From contig CACXFF010000362.1 in the NCBI GenBank assembly GCA_902766805.1, forward strand, positions 1 to 16,919: a stretch of 16,919 bases of DNA, written 5' to 3'. This stretch comes from an uncultured Coriobacteriaceae bacterium. Its GTDB lineage: Bacteria > Actinomycetota > Coriobacteriia > Coriobacteriales > Atopobiaceae. Shown here in pieces: positions 7,295 through 14,406 of the stretch (the stretch's first letter is position 1; the number at the start of each line of letters is the position of its first letter). Position numbers and translations under genes: made by a program. The notes below the pieces were generated by a model. It did no database searches. It was not told the DNA's origin and was given only the letters and a program-made list of their open reading frames with translations.

Positions 7295-10200
7295 ATGAAG
7301 AAAACTCAGGTCATCGACCTGCTCACCACCATACGCGGCTCTGCCGTCTCCTTCTTCTCCATCCTGATGTTCGTGCTGCTGGGCGTTGGCCTGTTCCTGG
7401 GCATCCATTGGGTGAGCGGGTCCGTGTTCACGATGGCCAACGCGGCGTATCGGCAGGGCAAGGCCCATGACGTGCAGGTCATCTTCCCCTACGGCCTGAC
7501 CGACGATGACATGGCACAGCTCGCCGGGATCGACGGGGTGACCGAGGTCGACGGCGCCTACATCGCCTACCTGCGGGCGTCGGTCAACGGGGCCAGCTCC
7601 GTGCTGGGCGTGCAGAGCCTGCCGCATGACGTCGACGTCTTCCTCACCGTGGAGGGCACGCTGCCTGCCCGAGAGGGGGAGGCGGCCGTGGACGCCGGCT
7701 GGGCCAAGGATCACGGCGTGGGGCTCGGCGACACGCTGACCTTCGATGACTCGGGCAAGGAGAGCGACGGGGTCACCTACCTGCACGAGGTGGTCTACAA
7801 GGTGACGGCGTTCGTCACGAGCCCGGCCTACCTGAGCCGCAACGTCGGGGCTTACGGGCTCTGCACCATCGGCAGCGGCGACGTCGACGGCTTCGCGTGG
7901 CTGCGGGAGGAGTCGTTCGACGCGGCGTCGTTCCAGGACGCCAAGCCCTTGGTCCTGCTGCGCAGCGAGGCACTGGCCAGCCTTCCCACGGAGTCCGCCG
8001 AGTACGCCGACAAGGCAGGAGCGCTCAAGGCGCGCGTGGACGAGCTGGGGGCCAAACTGGGCAACGCGCGCTACCAGGACCTGTACAACCAGGGCAAGGC
8101 CAAGCTCGACGAAGGGGCCCAGGCCATCGCGGACGCCCAGAGCAAGATAGACTCCGGGCGCACGCAGCTCGACGACGAGGTTGCGGCCGCACAGCAGAAG
8201 TTCGAAGAGGCGACGGCGCAGATGGCTGACGGCGAGCGGCAGATTGCCGAGGCCGAAGCGCAGCTCGACGAGTCGGAGCAGGAGCTCAACCGCTATGAGG
8301 AGCTCTATGTGCAGGCGCAGGAGCTCTACGCGCAGGTACGCGGGGCGCTCGATCAGCTGCGCGTCGACGTGGAGGAGCTGCGCGCCGAGCTTCAGGGCGG
8401 GCAGATGACGCGCGAGGAGTACGAGCAGAGGATCGATGAGCTCTGTCGCGGTGTGGCCGAGCTGTTGGAGGCTGCGGGCGTCGAGGCGCCGTTCGTGATG
8501 GACCACACGACGGTGGATCGGCTCATCGGCGGCGCGGAGGACTTCTTGACCCAGATCCGTACCAAGGAGTTCACGGTCGGACCGTACACCATCTCCTACG
8601 ACACGGCACCGCAGGTGCTCGCGGACGCGCGCGCCAAGCTCGAGGGCTTCGTCCAGCAGCTCGCGGACAAACGTCAGCAGATCGTGGACGGTCGCGCGCA
8701 GCTCGAGGACGCCCGCCAGCTGCTCGCGCAGAAGGTGGCCGAGACCGAACAGCTGCTTGCCGACAGCCAGGCGCAAGTGGAGGAGAAGAGGGGCGAGTTG
8801 GCGCAAGGCGAGGAGAAGCTCGCGTCCATGCGCAAGTTCGAGTGGAACGTCTCCTCGCGCACCGAGGGCCCGTCGTACATGGCCATCAGCAACTCGACGA
8901 CCGTCATGAAGAACCTGCGCTGGTCCATGGCGTCGCTCTTCCTCATCGTGGGGCTCCTGGTGTGCTATTCCGCGGTGAGTCGTATCGTGCACGAGCAGTC
9001 CACGCGCATCGGCACCAAGAAGGCCTTGGGCTTCCGCGCCTCGGAGGTCATGGCGCTGTTCATGACCTACTCTGGCCTCGCCGTGCTGCTCGGCGTGTTG
9101 CTCTCGCTCATCCTGGCCATCGTGGTGGTGGAGGGCCTGCTGCTCAACACGCTCAACGGCTTCTTCAACGCGCACGCCGACGTCTACCTGGACCCGCTTG
9201 ACGTGCTCGCGCTCACCGGCGTGGAGTGCCTGCTCATCGGCGCGGCTACCTGGTTCGCCGTGCGCGGCGTACTGGCGCGCCAAGCGGTGGAGCTGCTGGC
9301 GGGCGAGCGTCCCGCAGAGGCCAAGACGCGCTTCTTCGAGAAGTGGGCCCTCTGGAAGAGGATGGGCCTGCTCGCACAGACCACGGTCAACAACGTCATC
9401 AACGACAAGCGCCGCGTGCTGGCCACGCTTGTGGGCGTCGCGGGCTGCGCGGCGCTGATCGTCACGGCGGTCACCCTCTACGTCAACATCAACGGCAGTC
9501 TGACCCGCAGCTACGAGCGGATTGTGCACTTCGACACGATGGTCTATCCCGAACCGGGCGCCGACCATGCGATCGAGGGCATCGACAGGGCCCTGGGCAA
9601 GGCGGGCATCGAGCACCTGCCGGCCTTGCGCCGGACCTTCAGCTTCAAACAGCCCGACGGCATCACCACGGCCGTGACGGTCACGGTGCCCACGGACTCC
9701 GACGACCTGTCGGGGTACTACACCACGCTGCCGGTCGGTGACGCTTGGGCCGATGAGGGCATCTTGGTCTCACAGGCCATGAACAAGGAATTGGGAATCA
9801 AGGTGGGCGACGAGATCAAGCTTGCCGACCCGACGGGGCAGACCTATGCGTTCAAGGTGCGGGGCTTCTTCGAGTATCACCTGCTGAACAACCAGGTCAT
9901 CATGGACAAGGCGCTCTACGAGAAGAGCTTCGGCACGGCCAAGTCCAACGTGGTGCTGGTCAAAGCGGGCTCCGCTGGCGTGGAGGGCGTGAGGGAGGCC
10001 GTCAAGGGCGAGAGCGTGAGCTCGATCTACGACGACTACGGGGTCCAGTCTAAGGTCTTCAAGGAGTTCGCGAAGCTCACGACCATCGTGGTGGCCGTGT
10101 ACCTGGGGCTTGCGGCGGTGATGGCGCTGGTCGTGTTGCTCAATCTCGATGTGATGTTTATCCAGGAGAAGAAGCGCGAGCTCATCGTGCTGATGATCAA

Positions 10201-10474
10201 CGGCTATTCCGTCCGTCAGGCCCAGGGCTACATCTGGCACGACGCCGTCGTCCTCACCGCGCTCGGCATCGTGCTGGGCTGCGTGCTTGGGGTGGTCACG
10301 GGAGGCCTGTCGGTGAGCAGCGTGGAGACCTCGATGGCGTCGTACTTGAGCGACGTCAGCTGGCTCGCCATCGGCGTGGGCGTGGCAGGCACCGTGCTTT
10401 TCGCAGGTGGCGTCCTGCTGTGGTCGCTGCGCCTGATCGGGAAGTTCGAGCTCACGGACATCGCACGCTATTAG
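7295..10474 (+). CDS. FtsX/MacB-family ABC transporter permease with large extracytoplasmic coiled coil
   Basis: A 1059-residue permease. One membrane segment lies near the N-terminus (about 15-40), followed by a large outside domain to about 540. The last half of that domain (about 255-515) is rich in Gln, Glu, Ala and Lys heptads typical of a coiled-coil hairpin, broken near 390-430. Three membrane segments (about 542-562, 586-612, 638-660) form the first FtsX unit. Another segment (about 708-732) opens a second unit with its own outside domain (about 733-925) and three final segments (about 927-955, 983-1005, 1022-1045). Two FtsX units in one chain means one polypeptide can supply the whole membrane part. 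Relatives work as mechanotransmission or export machines rather than classical importers. The ATG at 7295 has GGGGG six bases ahead and follows the ATPase stop by 10 bases, so the genes are probably translationally coupled. Substrate unknown. Confidence 0.9.
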   Translation: MKKTQVIDLLTTIRGSAVSFFSILMFVLLGVGLFLGIHWVSGSVFTMANAAYRQGKAHDVQVIFPYGLTDDDMAQLAGIDGVTEVDGAYIAYLRASVNGASSVLGVQSLPHDVDVFLTVEGTLPAREGEAAVDAGWAKDHGVGLGDTLTFDDSGKESDGVTYLHEVVYKVTAFVTSPAYLSRNVGAYGLCTIGSGDVDGFAWLREESFDAASFQDAKPLVLLRSEALASLPTESAEYADKAGALKARVDELGAKLGNARYQDLYNQGKAKLDEGAQAIADAQSKIDSGRTQLDDEVAAAQQKFEEATAQMADGERQIAEAEAQLDESEQELNRYEELYVQAQELYAQVRGALDQLRVDVEELRAELQGGQMTREEYEQRIDELCRGVAELLEAAGVEAPFVMDHTTVDRLIGGAEDFLTQIRTKEFTVGPYTISYDTAPQVLADARAKLEGFVQQLADKRQQIVDGRAQLEDARQLLAQKVAETEQLLADSQAQVEEKRGELAQGEEKLASMRKFEWNVSSRTEGPSYMAISNSTTVMKNLRWSMASLFLIVGLLVCYSAVSRIVHEQSTRIGTKKALGFRASEVMALFMTYSGLAVLLGVLLSLILAIVVVEGLLLNTLNGFFNAHADVYLDPLDVLALTGVECLLIGAATWFAVRGVLARQAVELLAGERPAEAKTRFFEKWALWKRMGLLAQTTVNNVINDKRRVLATLVGVAGCAALIVTAVTLYVNINGSLTRSYERIVHFDTMVYPEPGADHAIEGIDRALGKAGIEHLPALRRTFSFKQPDGITTAVTVTVPTDSDDLSGYYTTLPVGDAWADEGILVSQAMNKELGIKVGDEIKLADPTGQTYAFKVRGFFEYHLLNNQVIMDKALYEKSFGTAKSNVVLVKAGSAGVEGVREAVKGESVSSIYDDYGVQSKVFKEFAKLTTIVVAVYLGLAAVMALVVLLNLDVMFIQEKKRELIVLMINGYSVRQAQGYIWHDAVVLTALGIVLGCVLGVVTGGLSVSSVETSMASYLSDVSWLAIGVGVAGTVLFAGGVLLWSLRLIGKFELTDIARY

Positions 10475-10482
10475 GCGGCACG

Positions 10483-10514
10483 GCGCCGGCGCGTGCGGCT
10501 GTGCGCGCCGGCGC
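10483..10514 (+). terminator. Perfect 11-bp GC hairpin after the transporter operon
   Basis: GCGCCGGCGCG (10483-10493) and CGCGCCGGCGC (10504-10514) are exact reverse complements around a 10-base loop, starting nine bases after the permease stop codon. All stem pairs are G-C. The following bases (TCGTCTGTCGC) do not form a T-tract. Position and strength make it the likely end of the GAF-ABC/permease transcript. Confidence 0.7.
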
Positions 10515-10582
10515 TCGTCTGTCGCATCGGTGTTGGTGCGGTGTATGTCACAAGCCGTGGCGTATGGTTGGCCGCAATGGGG

Positions 10583-10588
10583 TAAGAT
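10583..10588 (+). promoter_or_regulatory. Candidate -10 box upstream of the phosphatidyltransferase gene
   Basis: TAAGAT lies 44 bases ahead of the ATG at 10633, past the terminator of the previous operon. No good -35 box is visible at 16-18 bases, so this is a weak call resting mainly on position. Confidence 0.25.
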
Positions 10589-10632
10589 GGAACACCGTGT
10601 TGTTACGTCTATTCGAGGAGAGGGGTGTTGGC

Positions 10633-11325
10633 ATGGCCCTTATGGCACCACGGGTGACTCACTATAGCGACGACGCCCCGGTGGGCACGCCCGAGAACCC
10701 CTCGCACGAAATCGTCACGCTCCCCAACGTCCTCACCTTCCTGAGGCTCGTCCTCACCTTCGTCTTCCTGTACCTGTTCGTCACGGGCACCCAGGCGACC
10801 GAGCGTACGGTGGCCGTGGTCGTGTACGCGGTGGCGGCGTGCACGGACTGGGCAGACGGCCTTTTGGCGCGCGCGACGCAGACGGTCTCATGGGCGGGCA
10901 AGGTCCTTGACCCCATCGTCGACCGCGCCCTGCTCTTCACGGGCGTGCTAGGACTGGCGTTGCGCGGCGAGCTGCCCGCGTGGATCGCCGTGTTGCTCGT
11001 CTTGCGTGACGTGTGGCTGTTCTGCGGCGGCGCCGTGCTGCAGCACTTCTATCGCCGCAAGCCCGTGGACGTCATCTATCTGGGCAAGGTCACCACGGCC
11101 CTGCTCATGACGGGCTTCACGCTCATGATGCTGGGCGTGCCCGTGCTGAACGGGCTAAGCCTGGTGAACGTCCCGTGGCTTCCCCTGCTTAACGACCAGC
11201 CTGGCTGCCTGGGACTGCTCTTCATCTATCCCGCGTGCGTCACGTCGGTCATCACTGCCGCCATCTACACCTACAAGGCCTACCAGTACATGATGGAATC
11301 GCGTGCGGCGGGGGAGCGCCTCTAG
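10633..11325 (+). CDS. CDP-alcohol phosphatidyltransferase (PgsA-like)
   Basis: A 230-residue membrane enzyme with the full CDP-alcohol phosphotransferase signature D-x2-D-G-x2-A-R-x8-G-x3-D-x3-D: D72, D75, G76, A79, R80, G89, D93 and D97. These residues bind the metals and the CDP-linked donor. About five to six hydrophobic segments surround the motif. The family moves a phosphatidyl group from CDP-diacylglycerol to an alcohol. The size and the TLPNVLTFLRLVLT opening fit phosphatidylglycerophosphate synthase, but other alcohols (for example inositol phosphate, or phosphatidylglycerol in cardiolipin synthesis) cannot be excluded. The ATG at 10633 follows an AGGAGAGGGG ribosome-binding site; an ATG three codons further on is possible. 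The open frame upstream runs back into the permease and its terminator and is not coding. It is flanked by hairpins on both sides, so it is probably transcribed alone. Confidence 0.9.
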   Translation: MALMAPRVTHYSDDAPVGTPENPSHEIVTLPNVLTFLRLVLTFVFLYLFVTGTQATERTVAVVVYAVAACTDWADGLLARATQTVSWAGKVLDPIVDRALLFTGVLGLALRGELPAWIAVLLVLRDVWLFCGGAVLQHFYRRKPVDVIYLGKVTTALLMTGFTLMMLGVPVLNGLSLVNVPWLPLLNDQPGCLGLLFIYPACVTSVITAAIYTYKAYQYMMESRAAGERL

Positions 11326-11331
11326 GCGTCT

Positions 11332-11358
11332 GCGGCTCTGGCCTGCCCTACGGGCCGC
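11332..11358 (+). terminator. Hairpin after the phosphatidyltransferase gene
   Basis: GCGGCTC (11332-11338) pairs with GGGCCGC (11352-11358) with one G-U pair and a 13-base loop. TTTG follows at once. It starts seven bases after the stop codon at 11325. The stem is moderate and the T-run short. Confidence 0.5.
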
Positions 11359-11406
11359 TTTGTCGGCGCCTGCGCTTCGTTGGCCTAGCTTTTCTCGCAT
11401 TTTGTG

Positions 11407-11430
11407 CCCCTAGGGTCTACGCTCTAGGGG
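11407..11430 (+). promoter_or_regulatory. Hairpin in the leader of the C-S lyase gene
   Basis: CCCCTAG (11407-11413) and CTAGGGG (11424-11430) are exact reverse complements. With G-U pairs the stem can reach ten pairs around a CTAC loop. It ends 28 bases before the ATG at 11459, just ahead of the ribosome-binding site GGAGGAG (11444-11450). It may be a second terminator for the upstream gene, an operator, or a leader structure; the short TTGT that follows does not decide. TACGCT (11418-11423) within it resembles a -10 box. Confidence 0.45.
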
Positions 11431-11458
11431 TTGTATGTCGTTCGGAGGAGCACGTTGC

Positions 11459-12667
11459 ATGCTTACGTATGATTTCACCGTCACGCCTGACCGCAGGGGA
11501 GATGGCGCCGAGAAATGGGAGTCCATGTACCGCGAGGACCCCGACCTGCGCAACAACAGCGCCATCGTGCCGCTTTCGGTAGCGGACATGGAGTTCAAGA
11601 CTCCGCCGGCGGTTGCCGAAGCGCTCGCCGACCTCGCGTCCCATCACGTGTTGGGTTACACGGGGCCGACGCGGGAGTATGTGGAGAGCGTCGTGGGCTG
11701 GCAGCAGCGGCGTCATGGCTGGACTCCCAAGCCTTCTTGGCTGGTGTGCACGCCAGGCGTGGTGCCCGCGATAGCCTTGGCCGTGCGTGCCCTCACCAAG
11801 CCAGGCGACGGCGTGATCATCCAGACGCCCGTCTACTACCCGTTCCGCATGATGATCGAGGCTGCGGGCCGCAAGGTCGTGGAGAATCCCCTGCTGCGCA
11901 AGGACGATCGCTACGTTATGGACTATGCCGACCTCGAGCGCAAGGCGTCGCGCAAAAACGTGCGCATGATCGTGCTGTGCAGCCCCCACAACCCCGTGGG
12001 GCGCGTCTGGAGGCGTGACGAGCTGCGTAAGCTCGCCGACATCTGCCTCGCGCATGACGTCATCTTGGTCTCCGATGAGATTCATGACGACCTCGTGATG
12101 CCTGGGCACAGCCATGTCACGCTGTGCAATGTCCTGACGCCCGAGGAGCGCAAGCGCTGCGTCGTGTGCACCGCTCCGTCGAAGACCTTCAACCTCGCCG
12201 GCGTCCAGTGCTCCAACATCTTCATTCCGGGCAAGAAGCTGCGCCGTCGCTTCAAGGCCGAGGCGGACGGCTTGGCACTGGGCATGCTCAATGCCTTCGC
12301 CTACACGGCCTGCCGGGCTGCCTATGACCAGAGCGAGGAGTGGCTCGAGCAGCTCATCGGCGTCGTCTGGGCCAACCATCAGCTCTTCGTGAGCTTCACG
12401 CGCGAGCATTTCCCTGGCGTTCAGGCGTTTCCCCTGGAGGGGACCTACCTGCAGTGGGCTGACTTCAGCGCGTGGGGCATGAGCGCGGAGGAGCTCGAGC
12501 GTTTCATGAAGAAGGAAGCGCGCCTGTTCCTCGATGAGGGCACGCTCTTCGGCGAGCAGGGTGCGGGTTACGAGCGTATCAACCTCGCATGCGCGACGAA
12601 TGTCCTGCAGGCTGCTCTCTATCGCCTGCTGGCCGCAGCGCGCGTCCGCAATCTTCCCGTGGTGTAG
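11459..12667 (+). CDS. MalY/PatB-type PLP-dependent C-S lyase (cystathionine beta-lyase family)
   Basis: A 402-residue fold-type I aminotransferase-like enzyme. It opens with YDFTVTPDRRGDGAEKW, close to the opening of MalY/PatB proteins. The family's cofactor features are in order: SVADMEF, SPHNPVGRVW (Asn contacting PLP), VSDEIHDDLV (Asp pairing with the pyridine nitrogen) and APSKTFNLAG with the PLP lysine K242. Such enzymes cleave the C-S bond of cystathionine, cysteine or related beta-substituted amino acids, releasing thiol, pyruvate and ammonia by way of 2-aminoacrylate. It is cytosolic. It may serve methionine synthesis or H2S/thiol release; the sequence does not decide. The ATG at 11459 is preferred because GGAGGAG lies eight bases before it; the frame opens eight codons earlier without such a site. 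The RidA-family gene follows after 9 bases. Confidence 0.92.
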   Translation: MLTYDFTVTPDRRGDGAEKWESMYREDPDLRNNSAIVPLSVADMEFKTPPAVAEALADLASHHVLGYTGPTREYVESVVGWQQRRHGWTPKPSWLVCTPGVVPAIALAVRALTKPGDGVIIQTPVYYPFRMMIEAAGRKVVENPLLRKDDRYVMDYADLERKASRKNVRMIVLCSPHNPVGRVWRRDELRKLADICLAHDVILVSDEIHDDLVMPGHSHVTLCNVLTPEERKRCVVCTAPSKTFNLAGVQCSNIFIPGKKLRRRFKAEADGLALGMLNAFAYTACRAAYDQSEEWLEQLIGVVWANHQLFVSFTREHFPGVQAFPLEGTYLQWADFSAWGMSAEELERFMKKEARLFLDEGTLFGEQGAGYERINLACATNVLQAALYRLLAAARVRNLPVV

Positions 12668-12676
12668 GGAGCGCGC

Positions 12677-13051
12677 ATGTACCCGGTCTACACGACAAAT
12701 GCCCCGCAGCAGCATGGCCCCGCTTCGCAGGGCTCGAGCGCTGGGCGCTTGATCTGCGCATCTGGCCAGATTGCCCTCGACCCTGCGACGGGGGAGTTCG
12801 TGGGTGGGACGGTTGCCCGTCAGGCCATGCGCGCCTTGGACAACCTTCAAGCTGTGGTAGAGAGTGCGGGTTTGGAGCTGTCTGATGTGGTTCAGGTAAC
12901 GCTCTACCTGAGGGATATGGATGACCTTGCGGTCGTCGATGCGATCTACGAGCTCAAATTCCCTCAACCATGCCCTGCGCGTACGGTCGTAGAGGTCTCG
13001 AGGCTGCCCTGCGACGCGCTCATCCAGCTTGATTGCATGGCGATACGGTAG
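12677..13051 (+). CDS. RidA/YjgF/UK114-family protein (enamine/imine deaminase type)
   Basis: A 124-residue protein of the usual RidA length, with family segments ASGQIALDP, ALDNLQAVVESAGLELSDVVQVTLYL and PARTVVEVSRLP. The catalytic-type arginine of the PAR-T segment is present (R102). Two usually conserved positions differ: the GPYSQ motif is GPASQ (Tyr to Ala at 16), and the acidic residue near the C-terminus, normally Glu in a VEIEAIA-like strand, is Asp119 in LIQLDCMAI. RidA proteins are cytosolic trimers that hydrolyse 2-aminoacrylate and related enamines made by PLP enzymes. The gene begins 9 bases after the lyase gene with AGGGAG five bases before its ATG, so the two form an operon and the pairing fits the chemistry. 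Whether the altered site keeps deaminase activity is uncertain; it may belong to a RidA-related subfamily. Confidence 0.9.
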   Translation: MYPVYTTNAPQQHGPASQGSSAGRLICASGQIALDPATGEFVGGTVARQAMRALDNLQAVVESAGLELSDVVQVTLYLRDMDDLAVVDAIYELKFPQPCPARTVVEVSRLPCDALIQLDCMAIR

Positions 13052-13072
13052 GATGACGCCCGCATAGCCTCG

Positions 13073-13078
13073 TATAAG
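13073..13078 (+). promoter_or_regulatory. Candidate -10 box for the FHA-MerR operon
   Basis: TATAAG matches the -10 consensus at five of six positions and lies 52 bases before the ATG at 13131, in a locally AT-richer gap after the RidA stop at 13051. No clear -35 box is present at the right distance. Confidence 0.35.
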
Positions 13079-13117
13079 GTAAACTGTCAACAATAGGTTG
13101 AGACACTCAGCTATGCC

Positions 13118-13125
13118 AAAGGAGG
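13118..13125 (+). promoter_or_regulatory. Strong ribosome-binding site that fixes the FHA start
   Basis: AAAGGAGG sits five bases before the ATG at 13131. It is the closest match to the anti-Shine-Dalgarno sequence I noticed in the window. It rules out the in-frame upstream codons from 13098, which would place it inside the coding sequence. Confidence 0.8.
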
Positions 13126-13130
13126 CTAGC

Positions 13131-13568
13131 ATGCAAGACATGGAGAAGCTCGCACAGGACAAGGACGGAAGCACGCAGATCTTCCGCATGCCCTCTGCCG
13201 ATGCCACAATTCCCGATCTCATGGGCAAGGCGACCCTTCCGTGCCCCACGCTCACGATCGTCAAGGGGCCGCAGACGGGCGCCACCTTCAAGCTCGACGA
13301 GCACGTCATCACACTCGGCCGTGAGCCTTCCAACAGCATCTTCCTGAACGACATGACGGTGTCGCGCCACCACGCCAAGATGGACCTGTCCGAGTCTTCG
13401 ACGGGCATGGCCACCATCGAGGACTTGGGCTCGCTGAACGGCACGTGGGTCGATGGTTCGATCGTGAACAAGGCCATCCTGCACGAGGGCTCGACGATTC
13501 AGATTGGCACCTTCCGCATGGTGTTCCACACCCAGCAGCTGCGCTCCCGCATTGAGACGGGGCTGTAG
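13131..13568 (+). CDS. FHA-domain protein (GarA/OdhI-like)
   Basis: A 145-residue cytosolic protein with a flexible N-terminal tail and one forkhead-associated domain (about 55-135). The phosphothreonine-binding features are all present: LGREPSNSI (Arg64), VSRHHAKM (Ser78, His81) and DLGSLNGTWVDG. The tail has STQIFR (residues 14-19), which resembles the phosphorylated TTSVFR-type motif in the tail of mycobacterial GarA, where kinase action makes the tail bind its own FHA domain. GarA and OdhI control 2-oxoglutarate metabolism enzymes; whether this one does is unknown. The MerR gene follows five bases after its stop, the same gene order as garA-Rv1828 and odhI-ftsR in mycobacteria and corynebacteria. 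No Ser/Thr kinase is encoded in this window. Confidence 0.92.
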   Translation: MQDMEKLAQDKDGSTQIFRMPSADATIPDLMGKATLPCPTLTIVKGPQTGATFKLDEHVITLGREPSNSIFLNDMTVSRHHAKMDLSESSTGMATIEDLGSLNGTWVDGSIVNKAILHEGSTIQIGTFRMVFHTQQLRSRIETGL

Positions 13569-13573
13569 CGATC

Positions 13574-14350
13574 ATGGCCGACGCGGGGTACCTCACCATT
13601 GGTAAGGTCGTGAAGCGGCTACAGCAGCGCTTTCCCGACCTTACCGTCTCCAAGGTGCGCTTCTTGGAAGAAGAGGGGCTCGTCGAACCCTCTCGCACGC
13701 CTGGCGGCTATCGCCTGTACTCAGGTCGTGACGTAGAGCGCCTAGAGACGATCCTCTACCTGCAGAAGGAGCGTTTCTTGCCCCTGAGCGTGATACGCGA
13801 GCAGCTCGACAGCGCGCCGGCGCAGGCGTCTGAGCCGGCGGGGGAGGAGGCGGGGCCGACGGCCTTGGACAGGCCCGATGAGCGCCTGACGTGCGTGCCC
13901 GACGTCCTGGAAGAGCTCGCCCGCCCCGACTCGGAGGAGGTGCGCGAGAAGCTGCACCCCCTCAAGCGCATCCCGGAGCTCTGTGACGGGGTGACCGTGG
14001 GCTTCGTGCAGCAGCTCGAGGCCGTTGGTGTCATCCAGTTCAAGCGCTCCCCGCACGGCCGCTTCCTCGTGGAGGGCAAGGACCTGCCCCTCATCCGCGC
14101 CGCACATCGCCTCCGGCGCTTCGGCATAGAGCCACGCAACCTGCGTCAGTACGTGCAAGCAGCCAAGAGGGAATCGGTGATGTACGAGCAGGCGCTCATG
14201 ATCGACGCGCGTAAGCCCGTGGCGGATGAGGAGAAGCGTGCGGCCGACCTGAACGAGGCCTTCGAGACTATTTCCCGTTATACCAATGCCATTCGCATGT
14301 CTCTGATTCGTCGTCAGGTCGCGGAAAACATTCGCGGTATACACTCATAG
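13574..14350 (+). CDS. MerR-family transcriptional regulator (FtsR/Rv1828-like)
   Basis: A 258-residue regulator. The N-terminal winged helix-turn-helix (about 5-75) has LTIGKVV, SKVRFLEEEGLVEPSRTPGGYRLYS and the following LxxxRFLPLSVIREQL helix, typical of MerR proteins. Residues about 78-110 form an Ala/Glu/Pro-rich linker. The C-terminal part is helical, ends with NAIRMSLIRRQVAENIRGIHS, and has no Cys or His cluster for metal sensing. Its place directly after an FHA gene matches Rv1828 and FtsR, the latter a known activator of the cell-division gene ftsZ in Corynebacterium glutamicum. A role in division is therefore a reasonable inference but not shown here. Its ATG lies five bases after the FHA stop with only a weak purine-rich site, suggesting translational coupling. 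Confidence 0.88.
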   Translation: MADAGYLTIGKVVKRLQQRFPDLTVSKVRFLEEEGLVEPSRTPGGYRLYSGRDVERLETILYLQKERFLPLSVIREQLDSAPAQASEPAGEEAGPTALDRPDERLTCVPDVLEELARPDSEEVREKLHPLKRIPELCDGVTVGFVQQLEAVGVIQFKRSPHGRFLVEGKDLPLIRAAHRLRRFGIEPRNLRQYVQAAKRESVMYEQALMIDARKPVADEEKRAADLNEAFETISRYTNAIRMSLIRRQVAENIRGIHS

Positions 14351-14366
14351 GTGTCGTTATCCGTCT

Positions 14367-14388
14367 TCTGGGGCGCGCGCGTGCCAGA
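14367..14388 (+). terminator. Weak hairpin between MerR gene and apt
   Basis: TCTGG (14367-14371) and CCAGA (14384-14388) pair, with a possible short G-C extension inside. It lies 16 bases after the MerR stop and just before the apt ribosome-binding site AGAAAGGA. It has no T-tract. It may end the FHA-MerR transcript or simply sit in the apt leader. Confidence 0.3.
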
Positions 14389-14406
14389 CTGCAGAAAGGA
14401 CCGATT

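Noticed and set aside
7289..9616. 775-codon open frame on the minus strand
   Set aside because: It lies wholly opposite the permease gene, which has clear domains and a ribosome-binding site. Its product is rich in His, Arg, Leu and Val with no recognisable motif, as expected from the reverse of GC-rich coding DNA.
11417..13477. 686-codon open frame on the minus strand
   Set aside because: It runs antisense across the lyase, RidA and FHA genes, crossing their boundaries, and has no family features.
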